63,566 nt of DNA from a virus. Shown here piece after piece: positions 43,633-51,602 of this stretch (position 1 is the first letter of the stretch; every line of letters starts with the position of its first letter). The stretch covers positions 1 through 63,566 of IMG/VR virus record IMGVR_UViG_3300025832_000008; one strand, given 5' to 3'. The notes below the pieces were generated by a model. The model did not search any database, was not told the origin of the DNA, and saw only the letters and a program-made list of their open reading frames with translations. A program made the translations under genes and the position numbers.

Positions 43633-44100
43633 TTATTTATTTTTTCTTTCTAAAATTAATTTAACTGTTTCCTCAACTTCTTTTATGGTCTGAGGCTTGT
43701 AGATATACCTTGTATCGTTATTATCTATCAACCATTTCTTAAACATTTTCCACCTTAATGGAAATGAATCGTTAGCTCTGCCCTTACACTCTATTATATA
43801 ATCAACTCCAGTGAAATCAGGTTTGTATGTTATACTTTGTAATTTATTATTACCTCTTTCCTTATAATCACCTTTGCCGTTAGCTTGGCGTTCTGTTACA
43901 CTACTAGAGAACTTAAAACCCTCTAGAAGTATAAATGACTCTTGTTCATATTTCTCAAAAAGACCCGCTGTCTTAAGTGCAATATACATTGTCTTTTCCA
44001 GACCAGATAAAAATTGAATACCGTCATATACAACTTTCCTTGCTGTTACTGGACCTTTCTTTCTACTGTACTTCTTAAACGGGTTTCTTTTTGTTGCCAT
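43633..44100 (-). CDS. T7 endonuclease I-like Holliday-junction resolvase, 155 aa
   Basis: PD-(D/E)XK nuclease with the order of T7 gp3: SGLEKTMY (catalytic Glu ~34), a middle strand with YKPDFTGVD (Asp ~95) and IIECKGR (Glu and Lys ~103-105). The N-terminus is basic (KRNPFKKYSRKKGP). It should resolve branched replication or recombination intermediates before packaging. Its place beside nucleotide-metabolism genes and after the recombination genes fits. Confidence 0.85.
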   Translation of the reverse strand: MATKRNPFKKYSRKKGPVTARKVVYDGIQFLSGLEKTMYIALKTAGLFEKYEQESFILLEGFKFSSSVTERQANGKGDYKERGNNKLQSITYKPDFTGVDYIIECKGRANDSFPLRWKMFKKWLIDNNDTRYIYKPQTIKEVEETVKLILERKNK

Positions 44101-44102
44101 GT

Positions 44103-44330
44103 TTAATTAATGTCTTTTAATTCATCTTTTACTGCTTGTAAATATAGTATTGCATCCATGAGCTCTTCTTGGACATCGTTTACATAGTCAAATAAGCCTT
44201 TAACATTACTAGTACGCTCATCGTGAAGTGTTTGACCATACTTTTTAAAACCAACGTCAGAACGCTTTACAAAATTATCAACTACTTTTTCTACTACTGG
44301 GTCTCTAAATTCAATTGTTTTTTTAGTCAT
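44103..44330 (-). CDS. Small MazG-like/phage conserved protein, 75 aa
   Basis: Start chosen at ATG 44330 (MTKKTIEFRD), overlapping the stop of the upstream gene rather than the longer frame from 44387. Pattern RSDVGFKKYGQTL...VQEELMDAILYLQ resembles all-alpha NTP pyrophosphohydrolase-like phage proteins. Possibly a second dNTP-handling protein. Activity uncertain. Confidence 0.6.
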   Translation of the reverse strand: MTKKTIEFRDPVVEKVVDNFVKRSDVGFKKYGQTLHDERTSNVKGLFDYVNDVQEELMDAILYLQAVKDELKDIN

Positions 44331-44331
44331 A

Positions 44332-45120
44332 TTATAATGTATCTTTTTTAAATGTTCCGTTTTCCATTTTACCAGTTCGTTTTGCAATAACCTCGTAAGC
44401 AGATTCTATACAGTCTTCGACAGATAGACCTCGAAGCTCTGCTAGGTTAGTTAACACTACTATCATATCACCAATAGCATCTTTAACCTCTGGTTGATCG
44501 TCTTTAAGTAATGCTTGAGCTAATTCACCAGCCTCTTCAAGAAGTTTAATATATTGCGTCTTTGCATCACCCTTTTCATATATACCTCGATCTTTAGCCC
44601 ACAAACGAATTGAATCAAAAACATTGTCAAATGAGACATCAATAGACGCGTTCATTGCATCAGCTAAGGCTTTATTATATACAAAACAACGATCAGTACT
44701 GAATTGCGATGTTATCGCGTTAGACACGATCCATTCAACTGATGATAGATTAAATACAAAAGAACCAAATTCTGGATGTTGCCACTCTGCACCAATATGC
44801 TGTAATAGTTTAGCCTTAAGCTTATGTATTGGAAATGGAAAAGTAGTTGTCTGATCTGTTATATTTACTTTCATATTAAATTCTTTTACGTTTTTTAATT
44901 GTAATTCTTTATAAGGCGTCTCATCAACCTTATACCCAAACATTTTTTGTAAAGATATTTCTTTTTCTGATATGTAAATAACATCAGTAGACTGATCTAA
45001 TATTTCATACTCTCCTTCTTTATATCCCTGCTGTTTTTCTACCCTTTGTTTTAAATTAGATGTAGCACCTATTTTTTTACCTGGTATGTGATAGATGTAG
45101 TAAACTTTTTCTTGTTCCAT
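44332..45120 (-). CDS. GIY-YIG-like N-terminus fused to MazG NTP pyrophosphohydrolase, 262 aa
   Basis: Residues 1-70 begin YYIYHIPGKKIGATSNLKQR, matching the order of a GIY-YIG nuclease (first strands, then the KIG-T-NLK-R helix), followed by EKEISLQKMFGY with Glu. Residues ~165-262 are MazG: EEAGELAQALL, then EVKDAIGDMIVVLTNLAEL, and GTFKKD at the end. MazG hydrolyses non-canonical or excess dNTPs. The fusion is unusual; the nuclease part may be active or only a binding domain. Neighbour of the hydroxymethylase-like gene. Confidence 0.8.
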   Translation of the reverse strand: MEQEKVYYIYHIPGKKIGATSNLKQRVEKQQGYKEGEYEILDQSTDVIYISEKEISLQKMFGYKVDETPYKELQLKNVKEFNMKVNITDQTTTFPFPIHKLKAKLLQHIGAEWQHPEFGSFVFNLSSVEWIVSNAITSQFSTDRCFVYNKALADAMNASIDVSFDNVFDSIRLWAKDRGIYEKGDAKTQYIKLLEEAGELAQALLKDDQPEVKDAIGDMIVVLTNLAELRGLSVEDCIESAYEVIAKRTGKMENGTFKKDTL

Positions 45121-45121
45121 A

Positions 45122-45778
45122 TTAAAAATTTAGTTTATTATTATACAAATGTAAGTTGTTTGCGAAATGGTAATACCATCCTGGTTGTATAGCAAGCTCT
45201 CTAGCTATTAATTTTTGTAGTTCTGAAAAACAGTATTGATCATTACAGAAACCATACCATAGATCATTAGAACGCATTATAACAGTCATGTTTAATTTAC
45301 CTTCATGTATGTCAAAGGTTATACCCAACGTACATGGTGTATCAAACTCGTATTTTGATGCTTCTTTACCATCATAAATAGATATAACAGCTTGTCTAGT
45401 TGTAGGATCTTTTCTTAATAACTCTATTACATTCTGTAGTTGATTATTTCTATTCCATTGGTATCCATAATTTGAATTAACGTTACCATTAGCATCAGCC
45501 ATTTTTTGCCATATGATTGGTACTTTACCGTATATATCACCAAGTTTAGATATATTTCTATCTCCAGACAAATACCACTGCCATTCAGCTTCGGCGTATT
45601 CTTTTTTCCATTTCCTACTATTATTCGTTATAAGATTCTGCGTTGGATTAAGTATTTGCATACCAATATTTACAACGCGTTTAGTATCTCTATGATTATG
45701 ACCATGTCTATTTATATAATCATAAAAGTAGTTGAATGCTTCGTTAGCATCTTTAAAAACATTATACATATTAATCAT
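45122..45778 (-). CDS. dCMP hydroxymethylase-like thymidylate synthase family protein, 218 aa
   Basis: Start taken at 45778 (MINMYNVFKD), overlapping the upstream stop. Catalytic Cys149 is in TPCTLG, the phosphate-binding RSND at 169-172, and GFCND at 176-180. Thymidylate synthases have Asn at the position of Asp180; T4 dCMP hydroxymethylase has Asp in its GFRND and also shares RSND, IWQ and NSNYG. This suggests action on dCMP to make 5-hydroxymethyl-dCMP. No partner glucosyltransferase or HMC kinase was seen. Plain TS activity is less likely. Confidence 0.75.
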   Translation of the reverse strand: MINMYNVFKDANEAFNYFYDYINRHGHNHRDTKRVVNIGMQILNPTQNLITNNSRKWKKEYAEAEWQWYLSGDRNISKLGDIYGKVPIIWQKMADANGNVNSNYGYQWNRNNQLQNVIELLRKDPTTRQAVISIYDGKEASKYEFDTPCTLGITFDIHEGKLNMTVIMRSNDLWYGFCNDQYCFSELQKLIARELAIQPGWYYHFANNLHLYNNKLNF

Positions 45779-45998
45779 TATATTTATTATAGTAATACAA
45801 GTAGTATTCGTAAAGTTTTTCCCATATAACAACTTTACCAAACGACTCTTTACTTCTGTTTATTTTACCGTTTAATTCTATTTCTAAATACCATTTATTA
45901 TTATTCTTTTTATCACTAATAGGAGAAACAAATATCTTATTACGTATACACCATTCAGACGCATCCATCTCTCTGTTTGAAGCATAATAAGAACCCAT
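45771..45998 (-). CDS. Hypothetical protein, 75 aa
   Basis: Start chosen at ATG 45998 (MGSYYASNRE), which overlaps the upstream stop as TAATG; a longer frame from TTG 46013 also exists. It contains DASEWCIRNKIFVSPI and an aromatic end (YEYYLYYYNK). Unrecognised. Confidence 0.65.
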   Translation of the reverse strand: MGSYYASNREMDASEWCIRNKIFVSPISDKKNNNKWYLEIELNGKINRSKESFGKVVIWEKLYEYYLYYYNKYND

Positions 45999-46135
45999 TA
46001 ATCCCATTGCCAATTTTTTAATTGATCATACTCATCTTTAGATATACATAAACTAAATTCATCATTTAACTTAGAGTCTATAACCTTAATTATAGCGTAT
46101 ATATCTTTCTTATTTACTACTTTAATATTTATCAT
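45998..46135 (-). CDS. Small protein, 45 aa
   Basis: ATG at 46135, just after the primase-helicase stop; MINIKVVNKKDIYAIIKVID then DEYDQLKNWQWD. Stop overlaps the next start. Unrecognised. Confidence 0.6.
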   Translation of the reverse strand: MINIKVVNKKDIYAIIKVIDSKLNDEFSLCISKDEYDQLKNWQWD

Positions 46136-46142
46136 AATTATA

Positions 46143-47858
46143 TTATTTTTCCCATGGCATTTTTTCACCTGATACATCTTGTATTTCGTATGGTACAAAG
46201 CCACCAGATCTTGGATCCCATTTGAAATGACATTCAGCACCATTTTCACCAAGGTTTTGAAATTTAATTTTTAATACTTTAACTTTAACTGTTTGATCTT
46301 CGTAATTCCTATGAACTAATAAACCGTGATAACTAGCATCGTACCATTCGCCTCCACCCTTAATATTATACATCGTAGGTTCATCCATCTTACCATCTTT
46401 GTCTTTGTACATCTTTGTTGGATGTGCTACAACTATAACTAGTACATCATACTTTTTAGCAAATATTTCAATCTTACTTAAATATTCAAGCGTGTAAACA
46501 TTAACATCACCAGATTCACTACCACCAGTATCACGAACTTTATTAAAAGGATCTATAACGAGACATTTAATACCTTTACGTTTAACCAGCTCAGCACCTT
46601 TACGTAATACAGAATCAAGTGTATACTTATCCATATCAATAAAGTAGAAGTTATCATTAACATGCTCTTTTACATAATTCCAACGAGCACTTCCAATGTC
46701 TTCTTTCGTAGGCATTTCACCCCATACCTTACGCATCAACTTATGAGCGTGTAAGTACGTTGGTTGATTTTCAGGAGAAGCAAACGCTGTTTTCCATTGG
46801 TAATTATTGTTGTAACCAACAACCATTTGATCAACAAAATCTGACTTACCAGAACTAGGTATACCAGTTACAGCTATGAACTGCTTAGTATATGTTGAAA
46901 ATATATTATCAAAATTCTCTAATCCAACTTGATAACCTGGTTTAAAACCATTTTCAACAAAATCAATTAATTCGCCTTCTATATCATTAAGTGTTGTTAC
47001 ATTCTCTAATGGAACCGCTCTAGATGAATCTAAGACCTTTTTTAACTCTTCGCTGCCATACTTAATCAAATATTCATTCGCGTCCTTACAGTCTTTAAAA
47101 TCAATCGTGAAGCATATCTCAGCTCCAAGCCTTCGTATAAACTCTTGTTTTAAAGCTTGACCAGCTTCATCTGTATCTACAGCTAGTATAATTTTCTTAT
47201 CATCTAAGTAGTCAATACAATTATCTAAATATTCTAAGTTATTAGATGTAAGAGTTGCACCGTTAGGTACTGATATAACATTTTTAATACCAGCTTCGTG
47301 AAAAGCTAATACATCCATTTCACCTTCAACAATAATTACTGAATCGTAACCTACAATGCTATTTATATTGTAGAATATTTTTTCAGCTCCTTTAAATAAT
47401 TTAAAGTTCTTAGCTCCATCTCTGTATTTAATGTTTATCAACTGATCACCCATCCAGTAATTAAACCTTATAGTGTTTTCTGATCTACCAGTTTGAGGCA
47501 TCCATTCCATGCCTTCACTTACCTGAAGTTCTTTTAGAGTATTTTTTGATATACCTCTGATTTTAAACCAATCCTCAACTTTGGTAGAGCTTATCTCCAT
47601 TATTGTGTCTAAACCAGGTCTTACATAAGTTTTTTCACTAGCACCCTTACGTTGATAAGTATGCATTTGAAATGTTGTATTACAATTATGGCACGTACCA
47701 ATACCTATTTCCCAATTATAACTAGCACATTTTAATTTTTTATGTGCACCTTTCCTATCTTCAGAACAAAGTGGACACGTACCTTGTTTTGATCCTTCTT
47801 CAAGACCATGTTGATTGAACTTATCAATCTTAAAACCTTTTATTTCATCCTTATTCAT
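46143..47858 (-). CDS. Bifunctional DNA primase-helicase (T7 gp4 type), 571 aa
   Basis: Start taken at ATG 47858 because the longer frame runs into the terminator at 47880. Zinc motif C28-C31 (TCPLC) and C56-C59 (CHNC). TOPRIM: IIVEGEMDVLAF (~170) and ILAVDTDEAG (~225). DnaB-type helicase: GIPSSGKS Walker A (~336), CLVIDPFNKV Walker B (~445), VIVVAHPTK (~475). It unwinds DNA and primes lagging-strand synthesis. With no phage polymerase recognised, it probably works with the host polymerase. Confidence 0.94.
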   Translation of the reverse strand: MNKDEIKGFKIDKFNQHGLEEGSKQGTCPLCSEDRKGAHKKLKCASYNWEIGIGTCHNCNTTFQMHTYQRKGASEKTYVRPGLDTIMEISSTKVEDWFKIRGISKNTLKELQVSEGMEWMPQTGRSENTIRFNYWMGDQLINIKYRDGAKNFKLFKGAEKIFYNINSIVGYDSVIIVEGEMDVLAFHEAGIKNVISVPNGATLTSNNLEYLDNCIDYLDDKKIILAVDTDEAGQALKQEFIRRLGAEICFTIDFKDCKDANEYLIKYGSEELKKVLDSSRAVPLENVTTLNDIEGELIDFVENGFKPGYQVGLENFDNIFSTYTKQFIAVTGIPSSGKSDFVDQMVVGYNNNYQWKTAFASPENQPTYLHAHKLMRKVWGEMPTKEDIGSARWNYVKEHVNDNFYFIDMDKYTLDSVLRKGAELVKRKGIKCLVIDPFNKVRDTGGSESGDVNVYTLEYLSKIEIFAKKYDVLVIVVAHPTKMYKDKDGKMDEPTMYNIKGGGEWYDASYHGLLVHRNYEDQTVKVKVLKIKFQNLGENGAECHFKWDPRSGGFVPYEIQDVSGEKMPWEK

Positions 47859-47860
47859 TG

Positions 47861-47892
47861 TCAAAGTTATTCGGTTAAAAAAGCCCCGCAAT
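47861..47892 (-). promoter_or_regulatory. Candidate Bacteroidota promoter of the primase-helicase
   Basis: Leftward TTG, 19 bases, TAACTTTG, then ACAATG. Both boxes and spacing fit TTTG-N19-TAnnTTTG. The -7 box is only 3 bases from the ATG, so transcripts would be nearly leaderless, and the -33 box lies inside the upstream terminator hairpin. Confidence 0.5.
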
Positions 47893-47905
47893 TTGCGAGG
47901 CTTAT
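47880..47905 (-). terminator. Terminator after the SSB-like gene
   Basis: AAGCCTCGCAAATTGCGGGGCTT followed by TTTT on the leftward strand; GC-rich stem, U-tail. Confidence 0.85.
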
Positions 47906-47926
47906 ATTTAAGTTAAAAATTCAAAT

Positions 47927-48250
47927 CTAAAACGGTAGATCGTCTGGATTTGCACTTGCTTGAGGTGCTTTATCCATTTGAAGTGGTTTACCATCTCCTT
48001 CGTAAGGAGCTTTATCAGGGAAATTACCATTTGTCCAAGCTACTTTTACATTACCTAGATATACTTTAGGTTCTTTATCTTCTCTTTCTTCTTTCGATTG
48101 AGCAACTGTAATAGGACCTTGATTACCAAACTTATCAAAGTCATCATTGATTGTAATTGTTATAGGAAGATACTCTCCCTTTTTACCTTTAATGATTTTG
48201 TCTTTTGGTATCTCACTTAGATTGATACTTGCATTTACTATTCCTGCCAT
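47927..48250 (-). CDS. Single-stranded DNA-binding-like protein, 107 aa
   Basis: Beta-rich body (ASINLSEIPKDKIIKGKKG, LPITITINDDFDKFG, VYLGNVKVAW), a Pro/Gly/Ala-rich linker and the tip NPDDLPF, closely like the DDDIPF tail by which bacterial SSBs recruit partners. It lies between the recombination pair and the primase-helicase. Assignment from tail, size and context. Confidence 0.78.
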   Translation of the reverse strand: MAGIVNASINLSEIPKDKIIKGKKGEYLPITITINDDFDKFGNQGPITVAQSKEEREDKEPKVYLGNVKVAWTNGNFPDKAPYEGDGKPLQMDKAPQASANPDDLPF

Positions 48251-48277
48251 AATTTAATATTTATTTGTTTTTCTTTT

Positions 48278-49009
48278 TTATAATGTTTTATTAATAAAGT
48301 ATTGATTTGGATCGAAAGTATCTGTATTATAAAATAAATCATATACTTCACTAGCCTTTTCAACTTTTTCCGCGCCCCTCTCTAAAAATTGAGCAGAGCA
48401 ATCAAACACACCTATTTGATGCGTCTTCTTATCTATAGCTATAAATACAAACTCATAACCAAATATCTTACTATAGATATATGCTTGTGAATCATAGTTG
48501 TATTTATTAGCTGACCACTTAAACCCTTCAAGGTCACCAGTTGTTTTAAGATCAATTATTAACTTTTCATCGTGGTTAATAACATCAGCTTTACCTTTCC
48601 ATTTTTGGCCGTGTAGATCAACTATACCAGGTTGTTCATATGTAACATCCGCATTACGTATTAAATCCATACAGACATTGTTATTCATAACCTTGTCTAT
48701 CATTTTATCTATTACGTCAACTTCATGCTGTAATAAACATAGCTCACCACCAGATAACTCTTTATACTTATTAGTATTACGAGTACTTGATTCAATGATT
48801 TTATACTTTTTAAGCTTACCAGGTTCTAGTATTGCTGTGTGGAAATAACCACCAACTAAAAAAGCTGAAACCATTTCTCTTGGACCACGTAAAGCTAATG
48901 GATTAGTTAATAATGTGCTAATGTCAGAGTTACTTAAAAACTGTTGACCAAACTCACCATAATAGTGTTCGTCTTCACGAAGTTTTTCTATTATTTTTTT
49001 TTCATCCAT
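48278..49009 (-). CDS. PD-(D/E)XK exonuclease (RecE/Exo VIII-like), 243 aa
   Basis: LSNSDISTLL at the N-terminus and GGYFHTAILEP are typical of this exonuclease family. The active site is WKGKADVINHDEKLIIDLKTTGD (Asp, then D-x-K, ~140-155) with a following QAYIYSKIF helix. It probably resects dsDNA ends 5' to 3' for the adjacent ERF annealing protein. Confidence 0.87.
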   Translation of the reverse strand: MDEKKIIEKLREDEHYYGEFGQQFLSNSDISTLLTNPLALRGPREMVSAFLVGGYFHTAILEPGKLKKYKIIESSTRNTNKYKELSGGELCLLQHEVDVIDKMIDKVMNNNVCMDLIRNADVTYEQPGIVDLHGQKWKGKADVINHDEKLIIDLKTTGDLEGFKWSANKYNYDSQAYIYSKIFGYEFVFIAIDKKTHQIGVFDCSAQFLERGAEKVEKASEVYDLFYNTDTFDPNQYFINKTL

Positions 49010-49011
49010 TA

Positions 49012-49578
49012 TTAACGAAGTTGACTAAGTACTACAGGACTAACTTCATACTTAGCTGTAATCGCATCAATATTACCACCACCTTTTATATACTCTTTTG
49101 CTTTCTCTAAAGCTGCGCCATCTAACTTTGGTTTATGTTCTGATGAACCTTTGCCATGAGAATTAGTTGCGTCACTATCTTGAGTGTCATCAATTAAAAG
49201 TAAATTACCTAAAGAGTATTTCTTTCCATAAGAAGAGGCCGAGCCAAATGCTTGAGGAGTTTGCATACCTTTTTGAGCTAAATCAACTCCAACTAAAGCT
49301 GTTGCATGTATAGCATCTGTGCCATTACTAATTGTTGCTGTTGATAGAACAATCGGAACCGTATCAAATGAAACTATCTCTTCATTAATACGAATCGTTA
49401 CATTAAACTTAGTTAGATAAGGTTTGATAGCTTCTAAAATATCCTCTGCGGAGCGATACTTATATTTACCAAAGCTATTAAATCTACCTTTTTCTGTTTT
49501 GAAATTAGATTGAATAAAGCTTAATATCTCATTTAAAGATTTAGGCTCTTCAACAGTTTCTTTTTTTGTTACTGCCAT
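49012..49578 (-). CDS. ERF-family single-strand annealing protein, 188 aa
   Basis: Residues ~10-140 fit the ERF domain: FGKYKYRSAEDILEAIKPYL, then beta strands and AFGSASSYGKKYSLGNLLL-DD. The C-terminus has a Ser/His/Lys linker and a helical end. It should coat ssDNA and anneal complementary strands together with the exonuclease gene that follows. Confidence 0.9.
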   Translation of the reverse strand: MAVTKKETVEEPKSLNEILSFIQSNFKTEKGRFNSFGKYKYRSAEDILEAIKPYLTKFNVTIRINEEIVSFDTVPIVLSTATISNGTDAIHATALVGVDLAQKGMQTPQAFGSASSYGKKYSLGNLLLIDDTQDSDATNSHGKGSSEHKPKLDGAALEKAKEYIKGGGNIDAITAKYEVSPVVLSQLR

Positions 49579-49615
49579 TTGATTTTATTTAATTAATACA
49601 AATATAATATTTAAA

Positions 49616-50362
49616 TCATAGGAAATCAACCACTTGCGATAATTTTATTTTTTTTGATAAAGAGTCTATAGCTTGTTTTTTGATCTGTGAAATTTTCACA
49701 TGGGCACTAGTGCCATTAATACCAATCAACTTAGCTATCTTTTTTGCTTTATGCTTATCACAGTCTAATCCATAACCTAATCTTAGTACCTCATATTCAT
49801 CGTGTGACAATGCTGTTTTCATTATACTTAGTATAAATGAGTTCAACATATCAACTCGATATTCTTTATTTGAATCTGGAATATTATAGTACACGTTATT
49901 ACTAACGTCATCGTCTATACTTTTAAATATAGAATTAAAAAACATTCTTACTTTTTCTTCGTCGCTCTCACCGGCATTTCGTATTTCGTTTATTTTATGT
50001 TCAGGTATTCTCATACCAGCTCTATTTATATCTATAGCTCTTCGTATTGCGCCTTTTATTCTTTTTGAGAAAAAGCTTTTTATACTTTTTTCAGTATCTT
50101 CTTTTGACAATGCAAAATCTATATCCCATTTATCTACTGCCTTTATTAGACCAATAGATCCTTCTTGTATTGCGTCTTCTATATTTATAATACCAGATGT
50201 CTGATCTGCCATTGAAAATCCTCTTGCTATGTTTTCAACTAATGGTAAAAACTTAATTATAAGTTCCTCTCTAGTATATTCATCCCAAAACTTTCCATCA
50301 GGTTGGTTGCACTTAACATCTTTTTTATATATAGTGTAGTTCTTTAAGCTGTAATTTTTCAT
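49616..50362 (-). CDS. RNA polymerase sigma factor (sigma-70 family), 248 aa
   Basis: Region 2-like: LVENIARGFSM, EDAIQEGSIGLIKAVDKWD and FSKRIKGAIRRAID (~30-120). Region 4-like helix-turn-helix: EYEVLRLGYGL...KAKKIAKLIGINGTSAHVKISQIKKQAIDSL (~180-240). It probably redirects host RNA polymerase to middle or late phage promoters. It overlaps the upstream HTH gene by 4 bp (ATGA). Confidence 0.88.
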   Translation of the reverse strand: MKNYSLKNYTIYKKDVKCNQPDGKFWDEYTREELIIKFLPLVENIARGFSMADQTSGIINIEDAIQEGSIGLIKAVDKWDIDFALSKEDTEKSIKSFFSKRIKGAIRRAIDINRAGMRIPEHKINEIRNAGESDEEKVRMFFNSIFKSIDDDVSNNVYYNIPDSNKEYRVDMLNSFILSIMKTALSHDEYEVLRLGYGLDCDKHKAKKIAKLIGINGTSAHVKISQIKKQAIDSLSKKIKLSQVVDFL

Positions 50363-50979
50363 AAACCATTGTTTAAAATTGTTTTCTCTTGTTTTAATTC
50401 ATCACCCATATTTCTATGGATCGTTCGAGAAGTACAACTCAATAGCTTAGCTATTTTACTTATAGTAATTCTTTCAGCATTGTTATTTATTTCTAACATA
50501 CATTGGTATATGTCATCTTTTTCAATACTTTTGGACCTACCTATTAGCTTACCAACAATTTTTAATTTCTCATCAACAGTTAAACCACAACCTATTTTAA
50601 ATATAACCTTACGCAGTCTATTCTTTGGTGCTAACTTAAATTCTTCATTATAAATCTCTGTTGCAAACTTAAGCAATAAACTACTTGGTACGTTTATTGA
50701 TACAAAGTTATTATGCTTATCAATTAAAAAGTAGCATAGTTCAAACCAATTAGCTTCAGGCATATCTTTATTTAAAAACCTAAGAACTAATAAATGCCAT
50801 TTTAAACTCTTGATAGAGTTAATCATAGCTTTTGTTCTGAATAACTCGTAACATTGATAAGTACCATCCTCGTAATACCAACCCCAGTTATAAAAATCAC
50901 TAGGTTTATCTGTCCAAGGATAACCAACATATATAATGCGTCGTCTATTTAACCATTCAGTATTTCGATTTTGTGACAT
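50359..50979 (-). CDS. Helix-turn-helix protein, 206 aa
   Basis: The C-terminal ~45 residues form an HTH (ITISKIAKLLSCTSRTIHRNMGDEL). The N-terminal part is aromatic-rich and unrecognised (IIYVGYPWTDKPSDFYNWGW). Its start codon lies inside an arm of the inverted-repeat operator 50972-51018, so it may regulate itself and the sigma factor gene it is coupled to. Could be a transcription regulator or replication-initiation protein. Confidence 0.7.
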   Translation of the reverse strand: MSQNRNTEWLNRRRIIYVGYPWTDKPSDFYNWGWYYEDGTYQCYELFRTKAMINSIKSLKWHLLVLRFLNKDMPEANWFELCYFLIDKHNNFVSINVPSSLLLKFATEIYNEEFKLAPKNRLRKVIFKIGCGLTVDEKLKIVGKLIGRSKSIEKDDIYQCMLEINNNAERITISKIAKLLSCTSRTIHRNMGDELKQEKTILNNGL

Positions 50980-51018
50980 TAGCCCCTTATTATATATATC
51001 TTAAGGCCTATTGTCACA
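50972..51018. promoter_or_regulatory. Inverted-repeat operator, copy 2
   Basis: TGTGACATTAGCCCC and GGCCTATTGTCACA flank an AT-rich centre. It overlaps the ATG of the HTH gene (50977-50979), so a bound protein or RNA hairpin would block expression. Same element as 3490-3536 and 58111-58158. Confidence 0.72.
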
Positions 51019-51080
51019 GTTTTGATAAAATCATGAATAGCCTATTTTTTTTAATAAAAAAATATTTGTGTGATTAAATG

Positions 51081-51088
51081 CAAAATTA
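51081..51088 (-). promoter_or_regulatory. Possible -7 box (TAATTTTG) upstream of the HTH-sigma operon
   Basis: Leftward TAATTTTG fits TAnnTTTG, about 100 bp before the ATG at 50979. No clear -33 box. Weak. Confidence 0.35.
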
Positions 51089-51108
51089 ATACATTTCATA
51101 AAGGTTAT

Positions 51109-51315
51109 TTACATTGATTCATAATCATCACCTACTACAACGTCAAGTTCATCACCGATTCTTGAAATTGTATTAGATAACTGAATGGCTAGATCTTCAA
51201 TCCATTCTCTTGATTTATTACTTAGTATTATTTTCTTTTCTTTAGTACTTAGTTCTTCAAAAACTATATTATCAGATCCAGATCTAAAAAATATTCCAGA
51301 TAAATTTCGTTTCAT
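51109..51315 (-). CDS. Hypothetical protein, 68 aa
   Basis: MKRNLSGIFFRSGSDNIVFE, then a helical segment (EWIEDLAIQLSNTISRIGDE) and acidic end. Unrecognised. It follows a gap of ~115 bp with no gene. Confidence 0.65.
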   Translation of the reverse strand: MKRNLSGIFFRSGSDNIVFEELSTKEKKIILSNKSREWIEDLAIQLSNTISRIGDELDVVVGDDYESM

Positions 51316-51432
51316 ATATATATAATGTTAAATAAATTGTTATACGATGCGTTTAGATGACATTTAACGACATCTAAATCAATTTATGTATATACAATAA
51401 AATTGAAAAAGAGTGGTCGTTAAAATCAATAT

Positions 51433-51594
51433 TTAGAACTTAAGTAATTTAAGTTTTCTTCTGTATTTTATTAATAATACTATGTTATTATACTCAATAC
51501 TTTGTTGTTTAATAAGTGAGTTTAATATCTCACACTCTAATTGAGCAATATATAATTCTATAAAATAAATATGCTTGTATTTTCTAATATTCAT
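51433..51594 (-). CDS. Small hydrophobic/basic protein, 53 aa
   Basis: ATG at 51594: MNIRKYKHIYFIELYIAQLE then LIKYRRKLKLLKF. Helical and basic at the end. Unrecognised; supported by position in the leftward gene row and A-rich leader. Confidence 0.5.
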   Translation of the reverse strand: MNIRKYKHIYFIELYIAQLECEILNSLIKQQSIEYNNIVLLIKYRRKLKLLKF

Positions 51595-51602
51595 AGTTAT
51601 TA

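Noticed and set aside
45122-45841. Longer 239-aa start for the hydroxymethylase-like gene
   Set aside because: The extra 21 residues overlap the upstream gene extensively and look out of family; the ATG at 45778 gives the usual overlap and a conserved-looking start.
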